Assembly: GCF_014195585.1 (NCBI RefSeq)
Contig: NZ_JACICA010000001.1
Span: 450,929 to 514,928, forward strand
Source of the DNA: Alloprevotella rava
GTDB taxonomy: Bacteria > Bacteroidota > Bacteroidia > Bacteroidales > Bacteroidaceae
Direction of reading: 5' to 3'
Length of the DNA stretch: 64,000 nt
Shown: one piece after another, positions 25,843 to 34,274 of the stretch
Position numbering within the stretch: the first letter of the stretch is position 1
Layout of the letters: every line of letters begins with the position of its first letter
Position numbers and translations under genes: made by a program
The notes under the pieces: model-generated
Told to the model about the DNA's origin: nothing
Database searches by the model: none
The model's input: the letters and a program-made list of their open reading frames with translations, nothing else

Positions 25843-26691
25843 CTAATCAATATTCCAATAAGCGTCAGGATCGCCATCAAAAGCATCGTCTATCACATCG
25901 TCACTATATCCTTCCACATCTTGGGCATACGAACCAGCGTATTCACCAAAGTTTGTACCATAATCATCGACATTGATATCATAGTTATCCGAGTGATTGT
26001 CCTTTTCTTGGGTTTTATCCATATCCAATAGTTCAGAAAGAATGACATCATGGGCAACATTACCTTTTACGACCTTGGTTGTAACACGTTTCTTGTCATA
26101 AAAATTCCATATATTATCATACTCTAAAGAGAGGACTTCTTTGCCATTTTCATTTATCAATCCCCACTTGTTACCATTCTCTTTTTGCCCATTTGTCACG
26201 TTTCCTATTTTTACCCTTGCAAGACCCTTGTCGAATCCGTCAATCCAATTATATTTTCCAAAAGGAACAACTTCTGTTCCATCTATATTTAAAACTGCAT
26301 ATTCAAAATGATTATTTTGGACAGTATATAGTTTCTTGTCTCCAATAGCTGGTAGCAAAAGATAAAATGATGGTTCAAAGATTGTCTCGCCTTTATAATT
26401 AATAAGTCCATACATCGGACGCTTATATGTGGAAACTTTTCCTCCACTGCGAGGGAACCCATAGAGGTCGTCTACAGTAACCCTTATATTATCGTTTTCT
26501 TCATAACACTCACCATAGTACATGCTGAATTGCGGCTTTACTACGATGTATCCTTCTTTATTTACAAACCCTATTTTGTCACCACTTGTGAAAGGAATAA
26601 GAAGCCTATCATCATCTTGCATATTATATGAAGATGCTGGTACTAAAACTTTAGTATATTGATTAACTGACAGCAATTCTTTCTTTTCCAT
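25843..26691 (-). CDS. WG-repeat protein with acidic tail
   Basis: WG repeats are beta-rich modules of unknown biochemical role. Here ~4 degenerate copies can be read over residues ~30-215: KIGFVNKEGYIVVKPQFSMY, MYGLINYKGETIFEPSFYLL, EYAVLNIDGTEVVPFGKYNW and KWGLINENGKEVLSLEYDNI. The last ~60 residues are very acidic (DDYGTNFGEYAGSYAQDVEG, DVIDDAFDGDPDAYW). There is no signal peptide, so it is probably cytoplasmic. It has its own -7 element (TAACTTTG at 26718-26725, minus). It lies between the WYL gene and the retron RNA. Confidence 0.8.
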   Translation of the reverse strand: MEKKELLSVNQYTKVLVPASSYNMQDDDRLLIPFTSGDKIGFVNKEGYIVVKPQFSMYYGECYEENDNIRVTVDDLYGFPRSGGKVSTYKRPMYGLINYKGETIFEPSFYLLLPAIGDKKLYTVQNNHFEYAVLNIDGTEVVPFGKYNWIDGFDKGLARVKIGNVTNGQKENGNKWGLINENGKEVLSLEYDNIWNFYDKKRVTTKVVKGNVAHDVILSELLDMDKTQEKDNHSDNYDINVDDYGTNFGEYAGSYAQDVEGYSDDVIDDAFDGDPDAYWNID

Positions 26692-26717
26692 ATTATATCA
26701 TTTTATGTTTCGTGATG

Positions 26718-26725
26718 CAAAGTTA
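26718..26725 (-). promoter_or_regulatory. -7 element of the WG-repeat gene
   Basis: TAACTTTG on the minus strand matches TAnnTTTG, 27 nt before the ATG at 26691. No -33 box seen. Confidence 0.5.
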
Positions 26726-26742
26726 AATATGTAGTACGAATT

Positions 26743-27825
26743 CTAAGTTCGCATCTCCAGAGATTTATAATTATCAACCATTTCCGTTATTCTGTTTTCT
26801 ATCTTCTTCCGTATTATGACTGGTGTAAGGACTATAAGTTCCTTGCCAAAGCTTGTAAGTTCACGAATAAGTTCATAATTCTCCTTGCAATCTATGCTGA
26901 AGAATCTTCCATTAGAACGTGTCGGATATATTTTCCTAAGCTTCTCTTCTTCACTTCCGCTTATGTTTTTTTGAGAATCGTGAATAGGTTTTGTTGCAAC
27001 ATAATCTTTTGAGATATCACTAACCCAGAAAACTATATTGTACACAGGACTTTCCTCGTTTATCGTTACACCTAGTGTATCGTCAAAGATTTCGCTTATT
27101 TCACCATCATAATCTATAAATTTATGCGAAGGTAACGGAACCACATTGTCGATTCTATCAAGACTGAAACAAAGTAGTTTCCTATCTGATTCAGCTGCTG
27201 CAAACAGAAACCAACGTCGATTATATTCTTTCAAAAGATACGGATGTATATTGACTGTTAACCCTGTGTGCGGTGAAGAAAACTTATGATAATGCAATTC
27301 CACAACCTGTCGATGTGAAATAGTGGTAAAAAGTTCACCAAGCAAATTGGAATTTTCCAAAGGATTCTTTGTTAAAGATATTATCTTTCTTTCATTTCTT
27401 CTTACACCTAATCCGAGTCTTAACCCTTCCAAAGCATCCAAATTGGGAAGTCCTTCGAACTGTCCAAGCAATGAAAGTGCTTCTTTCAGCAGATACTCCT
27501 CATCATCACTCAAATCTTTCTTGAAAATAGAGAATGAGGGGCTTGTATATCTGAGACAGCGTTTGTTGTATGACTTCTGCTTCTCGCTATTATAACCAGG
27601 AGTACTATAACGTTCAATTTCTACCAAGAAAGGTCCCTCATATTCTAAATAGAAAAGATCCTTCTCGATAGTACGACGTCCAACGCCATTTGTATCAGGA
27701 TACAATTCGGCAAGACGCTTGTTGACTTCTTCTGTTAAATCATCAAGCGAATAGTTATGATACCGACAACTAAGCAGATCGTCAAGTATCTTATATCGAG
27801 TCATCGCATTTTTATTAGCTGGCAT
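26743..27825 (-). CDS. WYL-domain transcriptional regulator
   Basis: DNA-binding regulator of 360 residues. The N terminus (~8-60) is a winged-helix-like segment (YKILDDLLSC, VGRRTIEKDLFYLE). The WYL ligand-sensing domain spans ~165-250: HRQVVELHYHKF, VNIHPYLLKEYNRRWFLFAA and LLCFSLDRIDNV, with the W-Y-L positions replaced by RWFLF-type residues. A C-terminal WCX-like part follows to ~350. WYL regulators often sit with phage-defence genes, and this one lies upstream of a retron on the same strand, so a control role there is plausible but inferred. Confidence 0.88.
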   Translation of the reverse strand: MPANKNAMTRYKILDDLLSCRYHNYSLDDLTEEVNKRLAELYPDTNGVGRRTIEKDLFYLEYEGPFLVEIERYSTPGYNSEKQKSYNKRCLRYTSPSFSIFKKDLSDDEEYLLKEALSLLGQFEGLPNLDALEGLRLGLGVRRNERKIISLTKNPLENSNLLGELFTTISHRQVVELHYHKFSSPHTGLTVNIHPYLLKEYNRRWFLFAAAESDRKLLCFSLDRIDNVVPLPSHKFIDYDGEISEIFDDTLGVTINEESPVYNIVFWVSDISKDYVATKPIHDSQKNISGSEEEKLRKIYPTRSNGRFFSIDCKENYELIRELTSFGKELIVLTPVIIRKKIENRITEMVDNYKSLEMRT

Positions 27826-27883
27826 TACTTCTCCATTTTAATGGTACAAAAGATACATAGATATAACGAACTCTATATTCGTA

Positions 27884-28348
27884 TTATTGTGTTGAAGTAT
27901 AATCTTTTCTATCTATTTCTTTCCTCAACTGCGCATTATCATACGCCAAGAATATCGTCAAGAACACAGAAACGGCAAGGGCACAAGCCATGCAGATAAT
28001 CAGGAACTGACAAAAGTGCTTACTTCGATACATTCTTTTTATCCAATACCAGGGATATGTCATGAATATGAAGCGTGGTAAGTCATTCAATGTCTTTGGC
28101 ATAGATGGTGGCTCTATAACCTTGGATTTCTTCGCTTGCATAAGCTTCATCATTGCAGTATATCGCTTTTCCGTCAGTTGGATATTACGATTAAGAGTCT
28201 CTGCATTTTTATTGCAGTTAGCTGTAACGGTGTTATACATATTGGCAAGTTCCGTAAAGGAGTCAACAATCTTATCCACATATTTCTCATCATCATAAAG
28301 GCGAGACTGCAAGGGCACAGCACTCCCTCGGTGTTTTTCATTCCTCAA
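27884..28348 (-). CDS. Hypothetical protein with C-terminal membrane helix
   Basis: Unrecognised protein of 154 residues. The N-terminal half is helical and polar (DEKYVDKIVDSFTELANMYN, LNRNIQLTEKRYTAMMKLMQ), likely a coiled coil over ~20-75. A single membrane helix lies at ~115-137 (LIICMACALAVSVFLTIFLA), followed by a short charged tail. The shape is that of a tail-anchored scaffold; similar small genes occur beside mobilisation genes in Bacteroidetes, but no relaxase is seen here. It is the first gene of the minus-strand accessory island, 58 nt before the WYL gene. Confidence 0.65.
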   Translation of the reverse strand: MRNEKHRGSAVPLQSRLYDDEKYVDKIVDSFTELANMYNTVTANCNKNAETLNRNIQLTEKRYTAMMKLMQAKKSKVIEPPSMPKTLNDLPRFIFMTYPWYWIKRMYRSKHFCQFLIICMACALAVSVFLTIFLAYDNAQLRKEIDRKDYTSTQ

Positions 28349-28418
28349 GCAGCCACCGCAAATAACCTAGAAAGCCAAATAAATTAAAAATCCTTATCTT
28401 TGCCACCATAAGGCAAGT

Positions 28419-28521
28419 GTCAACCTAAAACAGATTTAGGAAACAACAATGACAACCTCCTATAAACTTAATTTCAGGAGCTGTCAACCAAAATATATTT
28501 TAACAAACAGAACTGTCAACC
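28419..28521 (+). repeat. Four TG(T/A)CAACC boxes at 31-32 nt spacing
   Basis: TGTCAACC at 28419, TGACAACC at 28451, TGTCAACC at 28483 and TGTCAACC at 28514 lie 32, 32 and 31 nt apart. The first two units also contain a small hairpin (CCTAAA/TTTAGG and CTCCT/AGGAG). The remaining unit sequence is not conserved, unlike a CRISPR. Confidence 0.6.
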
Positions 28522-28540
28522 TTTTTCAGTACAGAGCAAA

Positions 28541-28620
28541 ATACAATAAGCCTGTCAGCTGACAGCCTTATTGTGTCAGCTGGCTTCCTTATTGTGTCAG
28601 CCGATATCCTTATTGTATTT
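28541..28620. repeat. Dispersed CCTTATTG/GTCAGCTGAC repeat, copy A
   Basis: ATACAATAAG, the palindrome CTGTCAGCTGACAG, then CCTTATTGTGTCAGCTGGC and CCTTATTGTGTCAGCCGATA at a 21-nt period and a final CCTTATTGTATTT. Related arrays are at 38721, 49946 and 63179. Confidence 0.8.
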
Positions 28621-28850
28621 TTGAGACTGCTTATTGGGTAAAGGCATAGCTCTATAACGCCGTTTTTTTTCAAAAAGATTTCAATGTTTTTTTTACTTTG
28701 CACACGCTTTTTAGGCACTTCTTTTTCTTCGTTCCAAAATCCTTTTTCTACCTTTGCTGCGGTAGTTCGGGATAACAATGCTTAAAATATGAAGTTTTTA
28801 GGACTGCCAGAACTTAAGTTTTATTTACTCTTAAAACAAAGCAAGAACTA

Positions 28851-29111
28851 ATGAAGAAAGAAAAGTTTTTTGAAATGATGGGATGGATTGGTACAGTAAC
28901 AGCAGTATTAATGTATGTATTCTATTTCCCGCAAATTGAGAACAATTTAGCAGGTCATAAAGGAACCTTCATTCAACCATTTATGGCAGGTGTCAACTGT
29001 GTGCTTTGGGTATCATACGGGCTCTTCAAAGAAAAGCGCGATTGGCCAGTAGCCATTGCCAATGCCCCAGGTATTATCTTTGGTTTTGCCGCAGCTTTCA
29101 CAGCACTTTAA
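28851..29111 (+). CDS. SemiSWEET-type sugar transporter
   Basis: Small membrane protein of 86 residues with three helices, half of a SWEET sugar facilitator; it works as a homodimer. The PQ motif is at 27-28 (YVFYFPQIENNL) in helix 1. Helix 2 reads FMAGVNCVLWVSYGLF, with the conserved Asn and Trp, and helix 3 reads VAIANAPGIIFGFAAAFTAL. A single gene, flanked upstream by the repeat region and downstream by a bidirectional terminator. Confidence 0.9.
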   Translation: MKKEKFFEMMGWIGTVTAVLMYVFYFPQIENNLAGHKGTFIQPFMAGVNCVLWVSYGLFKEKRDWPVAIANAPGIIFGFAAAFTAL

Positions 29112-29173
29112 TATATAAATATATCCCTTTCTGCAGCTTTTATCGGTGCTGGAAAGGAAGATGTTTCTAAAAC

Positions 29174-29202
29174 AAAAGGCGCACAAATGTGCGCCTTTTA
29201 TA
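29174..29202. terminator. Bidirectional terminator
   Basis: AAAAGGCGCACA (29174-29185) pairs perfectly with TGTGCGCCTTTT (29188-29199). It lies between the SemiSWEET gene and the convergent esterase-like gene and can serve both. Confidence 0.88.
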
Positions 29203-29265
29203 TTTCTAAGCGTAAAAGATCTTACTCTTTTCGTTATTAAAGTATTGAAAATGCAGGATTTGTGG

Positions 29266-30327
29266 CTATGGTAAAACAATAACTTTGATGTAATCTTTCA
29301 AATGAAAGATGCCTTTGCCAACAGATGCTTGACTGTCATTGACAAGCAGGAGAGTCTGTCGGCCATCATCGAGACGGCGACCAAGACACATACCCTCATA
29401 GTTGGCATAAGAAAAAGAAAGTGGCGTTATCTCCGTCTCAACACTACACAAAAACTCTTTATTCACGAATTTGTCCGCTGATAGTTTCGAGAGAGGTGTG
29501 GATGAATCTATCTTATGTTCGCGCGACGGATTAACAATATAAAGACGGCTCACACTCTTTGCTCCTATATAATCGTTAGGAACATTGAGTTCTCGTTCCA
29601 TTACAATGAGTCTACCATCAGGCAAGGCACAGAGATCACTCACCCCAAAACAATAGTATCTCCCTGTTGCTTGCAAACCAGGTGCATCCATCCGGTAAGC
29701 ATATTGTCCCACAGGCTGAAGATCATTACCAAAACTCTGCAAGCGCAGTAGGTTTGTGGCCGTCATGTTCCTAGAATGGACATAGTCGCCGTCAGATTTC
29801 AATGTGCTTTCGGTGGTAGTCCAGAAACGACCAGTTGTTGCATCATAGCTGAGCGACTCAAAGCCGTAGTTGTGGCGAATATTAGGAACGCCAAACTCAT
29901 CAGGGATATTCAAGCCGCGCCCTGTTGGCACACCATTCAATCCATATTCCAGAATCTGCTGATCGCCTTCTCCGCTAATGAAAACTGTATTGAGTGATGG
30001 ATTATAGGCCACTCCCTCACAATCGCGCAGGGTAAATCCGCGACTGTCGAGTTGTGGACGGGGATTTCCTTTGAATTCAGAAAGACCGACATACTCCACT
30101 TGCCCTGAGATGGGATTCTGCACAATGCGAAATTCAAAAAAACCATCTTCAGGTTCTTTGTCGCTGACCATGACATAACGATCGCCATGAATCGGAGCAA
30201 TACCACTGAAATTGGCAGTACCCACTCCCCACTTTGAAAGGCGTTGTTGCTTGAGTTGGACCACAGGTTGCGCCATAACTGCTAGCGCGGTCAAAAAGAA
30301 TGCTGAAAAAAATATTGTGAGTCGCAT
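29266..30327 (-). CDS. Esterase-like phytase-family protein, exported
   Basis: Protein of 353 residues with a signal peptide (MRLTIFFSAFFLTALAVMAQ). The mature part is a beta-propeller-like 'esterase-like activity of phytase' domain: FSGIAPIHGDRYVMVSDK, RDCEGVAYNPSLNTVFISGE, NYGFESLSYDATTGRFWTTT, DLCALPDGRLIVMERE and YANYEGMCLGRRL. It probably acts on a phosphorylated or ester substrate in the periplasm; the substrate is not known. It ends the long minus-strand cluster that begins near 37057. Confidence 0.85.
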   Translation of the reverse strand: MRLTIFFSAFFLTALAVMAQPVVQLKQQRLSKWGVGTANFSGIAPIHGDRYVMVSDKEPEDGFFEFRIVQNPISGQVEYVGLSEFKGNPRPQLDSRGFTLRDCEGVAYNPSLNTVFISGEGDQQILEYGLNGVPTGRGLNIPDEFGVPNIRHNYGFESLSYDATTGRFWTTTESTLKSDGDYVHSRNMTATNLLRLQSFGNDLQPVGQYAYRMDAPGLQATGRYYCFGVSDLCALPDGRLIVMERELNVPNDYIGAKSVSRLYIVNPSREHKIDSSTPLSKLSADKFVNKEFLCSVETEITPLSFSYANYEGMCLGRRLDDGRQTLLLVNDSQASVGKGIFHLKDYIKVIVLP

Positions 30328-30367
30328 AATATTGTCTAACGCTATAATGTCCTCAAATATTGCCTAC

Positions 30368-31411
30368 TTACTCATCGAGCATATTTCTGACTATCACGGG
30401 CTGAGAGCCGAGGAACATCGCAGCAAGTCCACCAGGGGTAATAATCTGACTGGGACGATCCTCCACAATAAAGACTTCTCCGCCACGCAGCATATAATAT
30501 CCGTTGTTTTCAGGCACATCTAGATCGCCATCAATACCAATGCTCAGCTCAAAACCAGGATGCTGGAGCAAAATGGTCTTGAAGAATTTAACAACATTAA
30601 CAACACGAGCCATAGCATAAGGTTGTGCTCCCTTTATGGCTCCCGCGCAAGCACCACGATCGTAGATGTGCTCCACTGCATACTTACGACAGAGGTACGT
30701 CACAAAGAGGTTCTGAACCCGATAGTCACTCACCACAATGTCGCGCAGCATCACGCGACCGTCGGACTCTTGTACACCCCAGCACAAACCAACAATCCGC
30801 GACTTATTACGAGCCACAAGAACAAATCCTCCTTCTAAATCGCAGGTCTCTAAGGCTGCAAAAAAATCGTTCAGAGATGATTTGAAAATAAAAGGATAAG
30901 TACGACAGCGTTGTTGGTAATAGACATAAAGATTTTCTCCCCATTCTTCGGGCTCCTCAATCACGATGTGAGCATCTTCTTCGCCCGTGGGCGTAAGCTC
31001 CACTTCTGCACGGAAAGTAGAGGTCCAAAAAGCACCATGCTGCGGCCGTTCGTAGAAATGGCGTAGTTCTTCATTACCAGGAATGAGATAACTCAAAACG
31101 CCTCCCTGCTCATAGAGTCGACGATGACCCTCACTAATAATCTGTGAAGCCAATCCATACCCACGATACTCGGGCAAAGTGCCTACCCCACTGAAATAAC
31201 CTGTATGAACAGTACTGCCGTAGAAATTCATACTATAGGGCAACAACTGTCCTGCAGCAACCACTTGAGTCCCCTCGCGGCGTGTTATGTTGGAGGCATC
31301 GGTATATTTATCCTCAAAATAAATATCTAGAAACTCTTCGCTATCTGTTGGAAAACAAGTTTTCCAAAGTTCGCGAGTCTGTTGTTTGAGTTCTTCAGGA
31401 GTAAGAAGCAT
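30368..31411 (-). CDS. GNAT-family N-acetyltransferase (Eis-like)
   Basis: Acyl-CoA-dependent N-acetyltransferase of ~347 residues. The acetyl-CoA site is visible as YFSGVGTLPEYRGYGLASQI (~52-71), with R/Q-G-x-G/A in RGYGLA. It is longer than single-domain GNATs: a second GNAT-like half and a C-terminal sterol-carrier-like part (~270-347) fit the Eis architecture. The ATG at 31411 is chosen; the frame extends to a TTG at 31450, next to the preceding stop. It follows a DUF2156 gene, itself of GNAT fold. Substrate unknown. Confidence 0.8.
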   Translation of the reverse strand: MLLTPEELKQQTRELWKTCFPTDSEEFLDIYFEDKYTDASNITRREGTQVVAAGQLLPYSMNFYGSTVHTGYFSGVGTLPEYRGYGLASQIISEGHRRLYEQGGVLSYLIPGNEELRHFYERPQHGAFWTSTFRAEVELTPTGEEDAHIVIEEPEEWGENLYVYYQQRCRTYPFIFKSSLNDFFAALETCDLEGGFVLVARNKSRIVGLCWGVQESDGRVMLRDIVVSDYRVQNLFVTYLCRKYAVEHIYDRGACAGAIKGAQPYAMARVVNVVKFFKTILLQHPGFELSIGIDGDLDVPENNGYYMLRGGEVFIVEDRPSQIITPGGLAAMFLGSQPVIVRNMLDE

Positions 31412-31452
31412 ATCGAAAGAATTATTTTTACGATGAATAGATGTGTGCAAAT

Positions 31453-32364
31453 TTAATCCATCTTCATTGGATGTCGTTCCATAACGGTAAATTTATTGAG
31501 CAAAAAGGCAGGACGATAGCTCTCCTTTGAGCGGCGTAAGCCTGGAAGCCCCAAATCTTCTTCTCGATTTATATAGACGTATTGCTCAGGCAGGTGACGC
31601 GCAAATTCGCGATTGATCATGGCAAAAGCTCCCTCAAAGTTGAAATCGGCTTTCTCTGCACAGGTGTCAAAAGTGTCATAGTTGACTGGCCCACCATAGG
31701 TGAAAGCGATGATCTTCCCTTCTACGCGGAGCACTCCACCAAAGGCTCCCAACTCTTCCCAATGAGAAAAGACGTACTCAATACTGCGCCGCTCGGCATT
31801 AGCTGAGAGCCGCCCCGAAGGAATCTCATCTTTCTCTTCCTCCCATTGTTCGCGAAGTTCTAAACATTCTGGAATGAACTCAGATGTGAGGGGGAGATAT
31901 TCATAATTGGGATAGAGTTTTTCAAACTTATTGGCATGATTGCGCTTTGGCTGGAGTTTTTTTCCGGCCAACGTAGCCAACGACTCGCGATAATAAATGT
32001 AGTCGGTATAACTACGGTCAGCCGTAGCATAAAAGTAGTCGGGCATAGCTGCGTTAATATAGCCCAACTGCGCTTCTGGGCAGCCCAACATCAAGAAAGG
32101 GGCTTCCTGTTGGCGAGCATCTTCGAGCAAATCGCCAACAACAGCGGCCCAATCCCCATGCCCCACTGGGGCTAAATAGGCGTTATGTCCTTCGGCTTTA
32201 AAGCGGAAAAGCAGCCAATCATCATGATAGGCCACTTGCGTATCATAAAGAAAACGCCAACTCATCAAGTTCAAGAAGTTGAGATCACAATTTCGGCATT
32301 CGCTCTCACGAACAACCTCTTGAATACGTTCTCGATCAGCCAATTCTATAGGATGGAAATCCAT
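31453..32364 (-). CDS. DUF2156 (LPG-synthase-like) protein
   Basis: Cytosolic protein of 303 residues related to the soluble acyltransferase domain of phosphatidylglycerol lysyltransferases (double-GNAT fold). Matching segments: CDLNFLNLMSWRFLYDTQVA, QPKRNHANKFEKLYP (the conserved R-N/K-H region), GVLRVEGKIIAFTYGGPVN and YINREEDLGLPGLRRSKESY. No membrane flippase domain is attached. The adjacent GNAT gene suggests the two act together, but no substrate can be read. Confidence 0.85.
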   Translation of the reverse strand: MDFHPIELADRERIQEVVRESECRNCDLNFLNLMSWRFLYDTQVAYHDDWLLFRFKAEGHNAYLAPVGHGDWAAVVGDLLEDARQQEAPFLMLGCPEAQLGYINAAMPDYFYATADRSYTDYIYYRESLATLAGKKLQPKRNHANKFEKLYPNYEYLPLTSEFIPECLELREQWEEEKDEIPSGRLSANAERRSIEYVFSHWEELGAFGGVLRVEGKIIAFTYGGPVNYDTFDTCAEKADFNFEGAFAMINREFARHLPEQYVYINREEDLGLPGLRRSKESYRPAFLLNKFTVMERHPMKMD

Positions 32365-32427
32365 TTAGTTCTGGTAGTTTAGTTTAAAATGGCAGTACTT
32401 AAAGAAGCTACTGCCTAAAGGATTGAA

Positions 32428-33063
32428 TCAATAAACTTGTGTTATTGAGGTTCGCCTACCTTTCTCGTCCACATAGGACAAGCGGATGCTGTCCCCCTTC
32501 GAGAGGTGTGGGAGATGAGAATCAAGGCGGCAAGAAAAATAAGTATCACGATAGTAGGCTTTTCCGTCTCCATTCTGAAAATGAAAGAGCTGCAAATTCA
32601 GCGTCTGCGTGTGCGCTCCGTTTTCTGAAAATCCCTTATCAACAACACCCAGATAATGGCTACGCTTTGCTGGACCAGTGGGCAGCGCTACAAAGAAATT
32701 AAGGTACCGACCGCCCAGCCACATCGACCGCAGTAGCAGGGCATCAGTTCGGAGAACAGTATCGGGGATTTGCTGAATGGAACAGGTTAATACAGGCGAA
32801 AGGCGCGTCAGTTCAACTGTCTTATCCGTGCGTACATAAAGCGCATAGGCTCGAAAAGCTGAGTCTGGTTGCGCCGCCATAATCCGATTGGTCACTGAAA
32901 GGGTATCGCCATTATCTAAGACTATTTGAGACACTGTTTTATCCCCTCGCGACATTGCTTCAACCAATCCTTGCTCATAATTCTGCAAAGGTCTGCCCTC
33001 ATCGTCGGAACAAGCCGACAACAAGGTGCAGAGCAGTAGAAATGCACTAAAGCACGCTTTCAT
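32428..33063 (-). CDS. NigD-like lipoprotein
   Basis: Exported lipoprotein of ~211 residues. The start at 33063 is chosen because it gives a lipoprotein signal (MKACFSAFLLLCTLLSAC, lipobox LSAC, then SDDEG); the frame runs 19 codons further up but inside the acyltransferase gene. The mature part is beta-rich (KTVSQIVLDNGDTLSVTNRI) and SMWLGGRYLNFFVALP resembles the C-terminal domain of NigD-like proteins. Its first 17 nt overlap the acyltransferase gene upstream. The function of this group is unknown. Confidence 0.65.
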   Translation of the reverse strand: MKACFSAFLLLCTLLSACSDDEGRPLQNYEQGLVEAMSRGDKTVSQIVLDNGDTLSVTNRIMAAQPDSAFRAYALYVRTDKTVELTRLSPVLTCSIQQIPDTVLRTDALLLRSMWLGGRYLNFFVALPTGPAKRSHYLGVVDKGFSENGAHTQTLNLQLFHFQNGDGKAYYRDTYFSCRLDSHLPHLSKGDSIRLSYVDEKGRRTSITQVY

Positions 33064-34195
33064 GATTGAAAACAGGATTGGCATACATTTCCAGTATGCG
33101 TTCACGCAGAAAAGCTTCATCCTTGTTCGGGATAATTATCTTGGCCAACTGGCCTGACAAATATTTCTCAAAATGATTTTTTTCGTCTGCTGAGTAATGA
33201 CTGGCATGATCAGCATTTCCATGAAGCAGATCGGCAGCAACATAATTACCAGGGAATAAACGATAGTTGCGATAGATTTCTCGGTCCATACGCTGAGCTA
33301 TTTCTCCAAAGAATTCTCCCTTAGGAGCATCTTCCAGTTCGTCTAACCAATCATTGATAGGCGTACCCATAGCAAAATGTACGTGTCCCTTAAAGCCAAA
33401 GATTCCTGTTTGCATATTTAGCAAATCATCCTGCTTACTCTTTTTGAAATCTGCGTTGTCTCGTTTCAGTTGGAATTCCTGTGCTTTGAGATAGTCGCAA
33501 GGGTCATATTCGTAAGAAAGACTCATTGGCACAATATTCATTTCTTTCAGATTACCCAACGGAGTTCCTGTTCCACCCATGGCTACCATTTTTAAGACGG
33601 CTTCAGCTGTTTTATCGTTACTATCCTTCGCGCGCCCTTCGCGTTGTGCAATCCAAATAGGGTTCTGCTTCTCGCGAATGACGAAGTGCATATAGCTACT
33701 CATTTTCTTACTTGCTGCAAGCATTTCACGAAGACCGAGACTCCGCTGAACGATAAACGCTTTGTTAAGACGTACAAAATGCTTAATCCAAGGGTAAATA
33801 AGGAGATTATCACCAATCGCTATTTCTTGCGTTGTAGAGAAACCATTCTTTATAAGCAACATAGCCAAAAGCGCAGGGTCTAAAACAATATCTCGATGGT
33901 TAGAAATGAACGTGTAAGCTTTGCGCTTATTCTCTATTTTCTCACAGTTGAGGTCGTAGCCCAAACTTACTTTGCTCATCAACTTATCTATGTACGTATA
34001 GATAAATTTCTCTTGAAAATCGATCACTTCTTTACACGAATAGATCCCAGCTTTGAGCTGTTCAAATGCCATTTCGGGAAAGAGTTGCTGCAGGATGCCG
34101 CAGAACTGTTCGTCAGCGAGCAGCGCATCGAACGTAGCTTTCAAATCTTTCGCTTCATAGCAGCGAATATCGTCATATTCTGCAGGTGTTTCCAT
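33047..34195 (-). CDS. 1-acyl-glycerol-3-phosphate acyltransferase-like protein
   Basis: PlsC-type acyltransferase of 382 residues that probably acylates a phospholipid or lipid precursor at the inner membrane. The catalytic H-x4-D is in SNHRDIVLDPALLAML (~117), and the phosphate-binding EGR in IAQREGRAKDSNDK (~190). The family usually has 240-280 residues; the extra ~90 at each end match a Bacteroidetes-specific long form. It overlaps the lipoprotein gene downstream and follows ddl by 79 nt. Confidence 0.85.
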   Translation of the reverse strand: METPAEYDDIRCYEAKDLKATFDALLADEQFCGILQQLFPEMAFEQLKAGIYSCKEVIDFQEKFIYTYIDKLMSKVSLGYDLNCEKIENKRKAYTFISNHRDIVLDPALLAMLLIKNGFSTTQEIAIGDNLLIYPWIKHFVRLNKAFIVQRSLGLREMLAASKKMSSYMHFVIREKQNPIWIAQREGRAKDSNDKTAEAVLKMVAMGGTGTPLGNLKEMNIVPMSLSYEYDPCDYLKAQEFQLKRDNADFKKSKQDDLLNMQTGIFGFKGHVHFAMGTPINDWLDELEDAPKGEFFGEIAQRMDREIYRNYRLFPGNYVAADLLHGNADHASHYSADEKNHFEKYLSGQLAKIIIPNKDEAFLRERILEMYANPVFNHESVL

Positions 34196-34274
34196 ATTGT
34201 TTCGGTTTTAAAAAAGACAGCTCCACGCCAACAGGCCTTTAAGAGTTGTTGGTATGGAGCCGATATGTTGAAAA

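Larger units (their letters stand above)
28349..28850. other. Intergenic region with two repeat systems
   Basis: About 500 bp without a convincing gene. It holds a plus-strand -7 match TATCTTTG at 28396-28403, four TG(T/A)CAACC boxes, and a copy of the dispersed 21-nt-period repeat. A minus-strand open frame (28500-28778) reads through the repeat as TIRISADTIRKPADTIRLSA; its upstream part is Lys-rich and could be a small gene, but I have no family support. Confidence 0.5.

Noticed and set aside
28419..28521. Possible short CRISPR array
   Set aside because: Only eight bases are conserved per unit, the units contain small hairpins rather than unrelated spacers, and no cas gene is present.
28500..28778. 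Open frame encoding TIRxSAD repeats
   Set aside because: The repeat has a 21-nt period, so any array gives a periodic open frame; the same peptide pattern appears at unrelated repeat copies. No family support.
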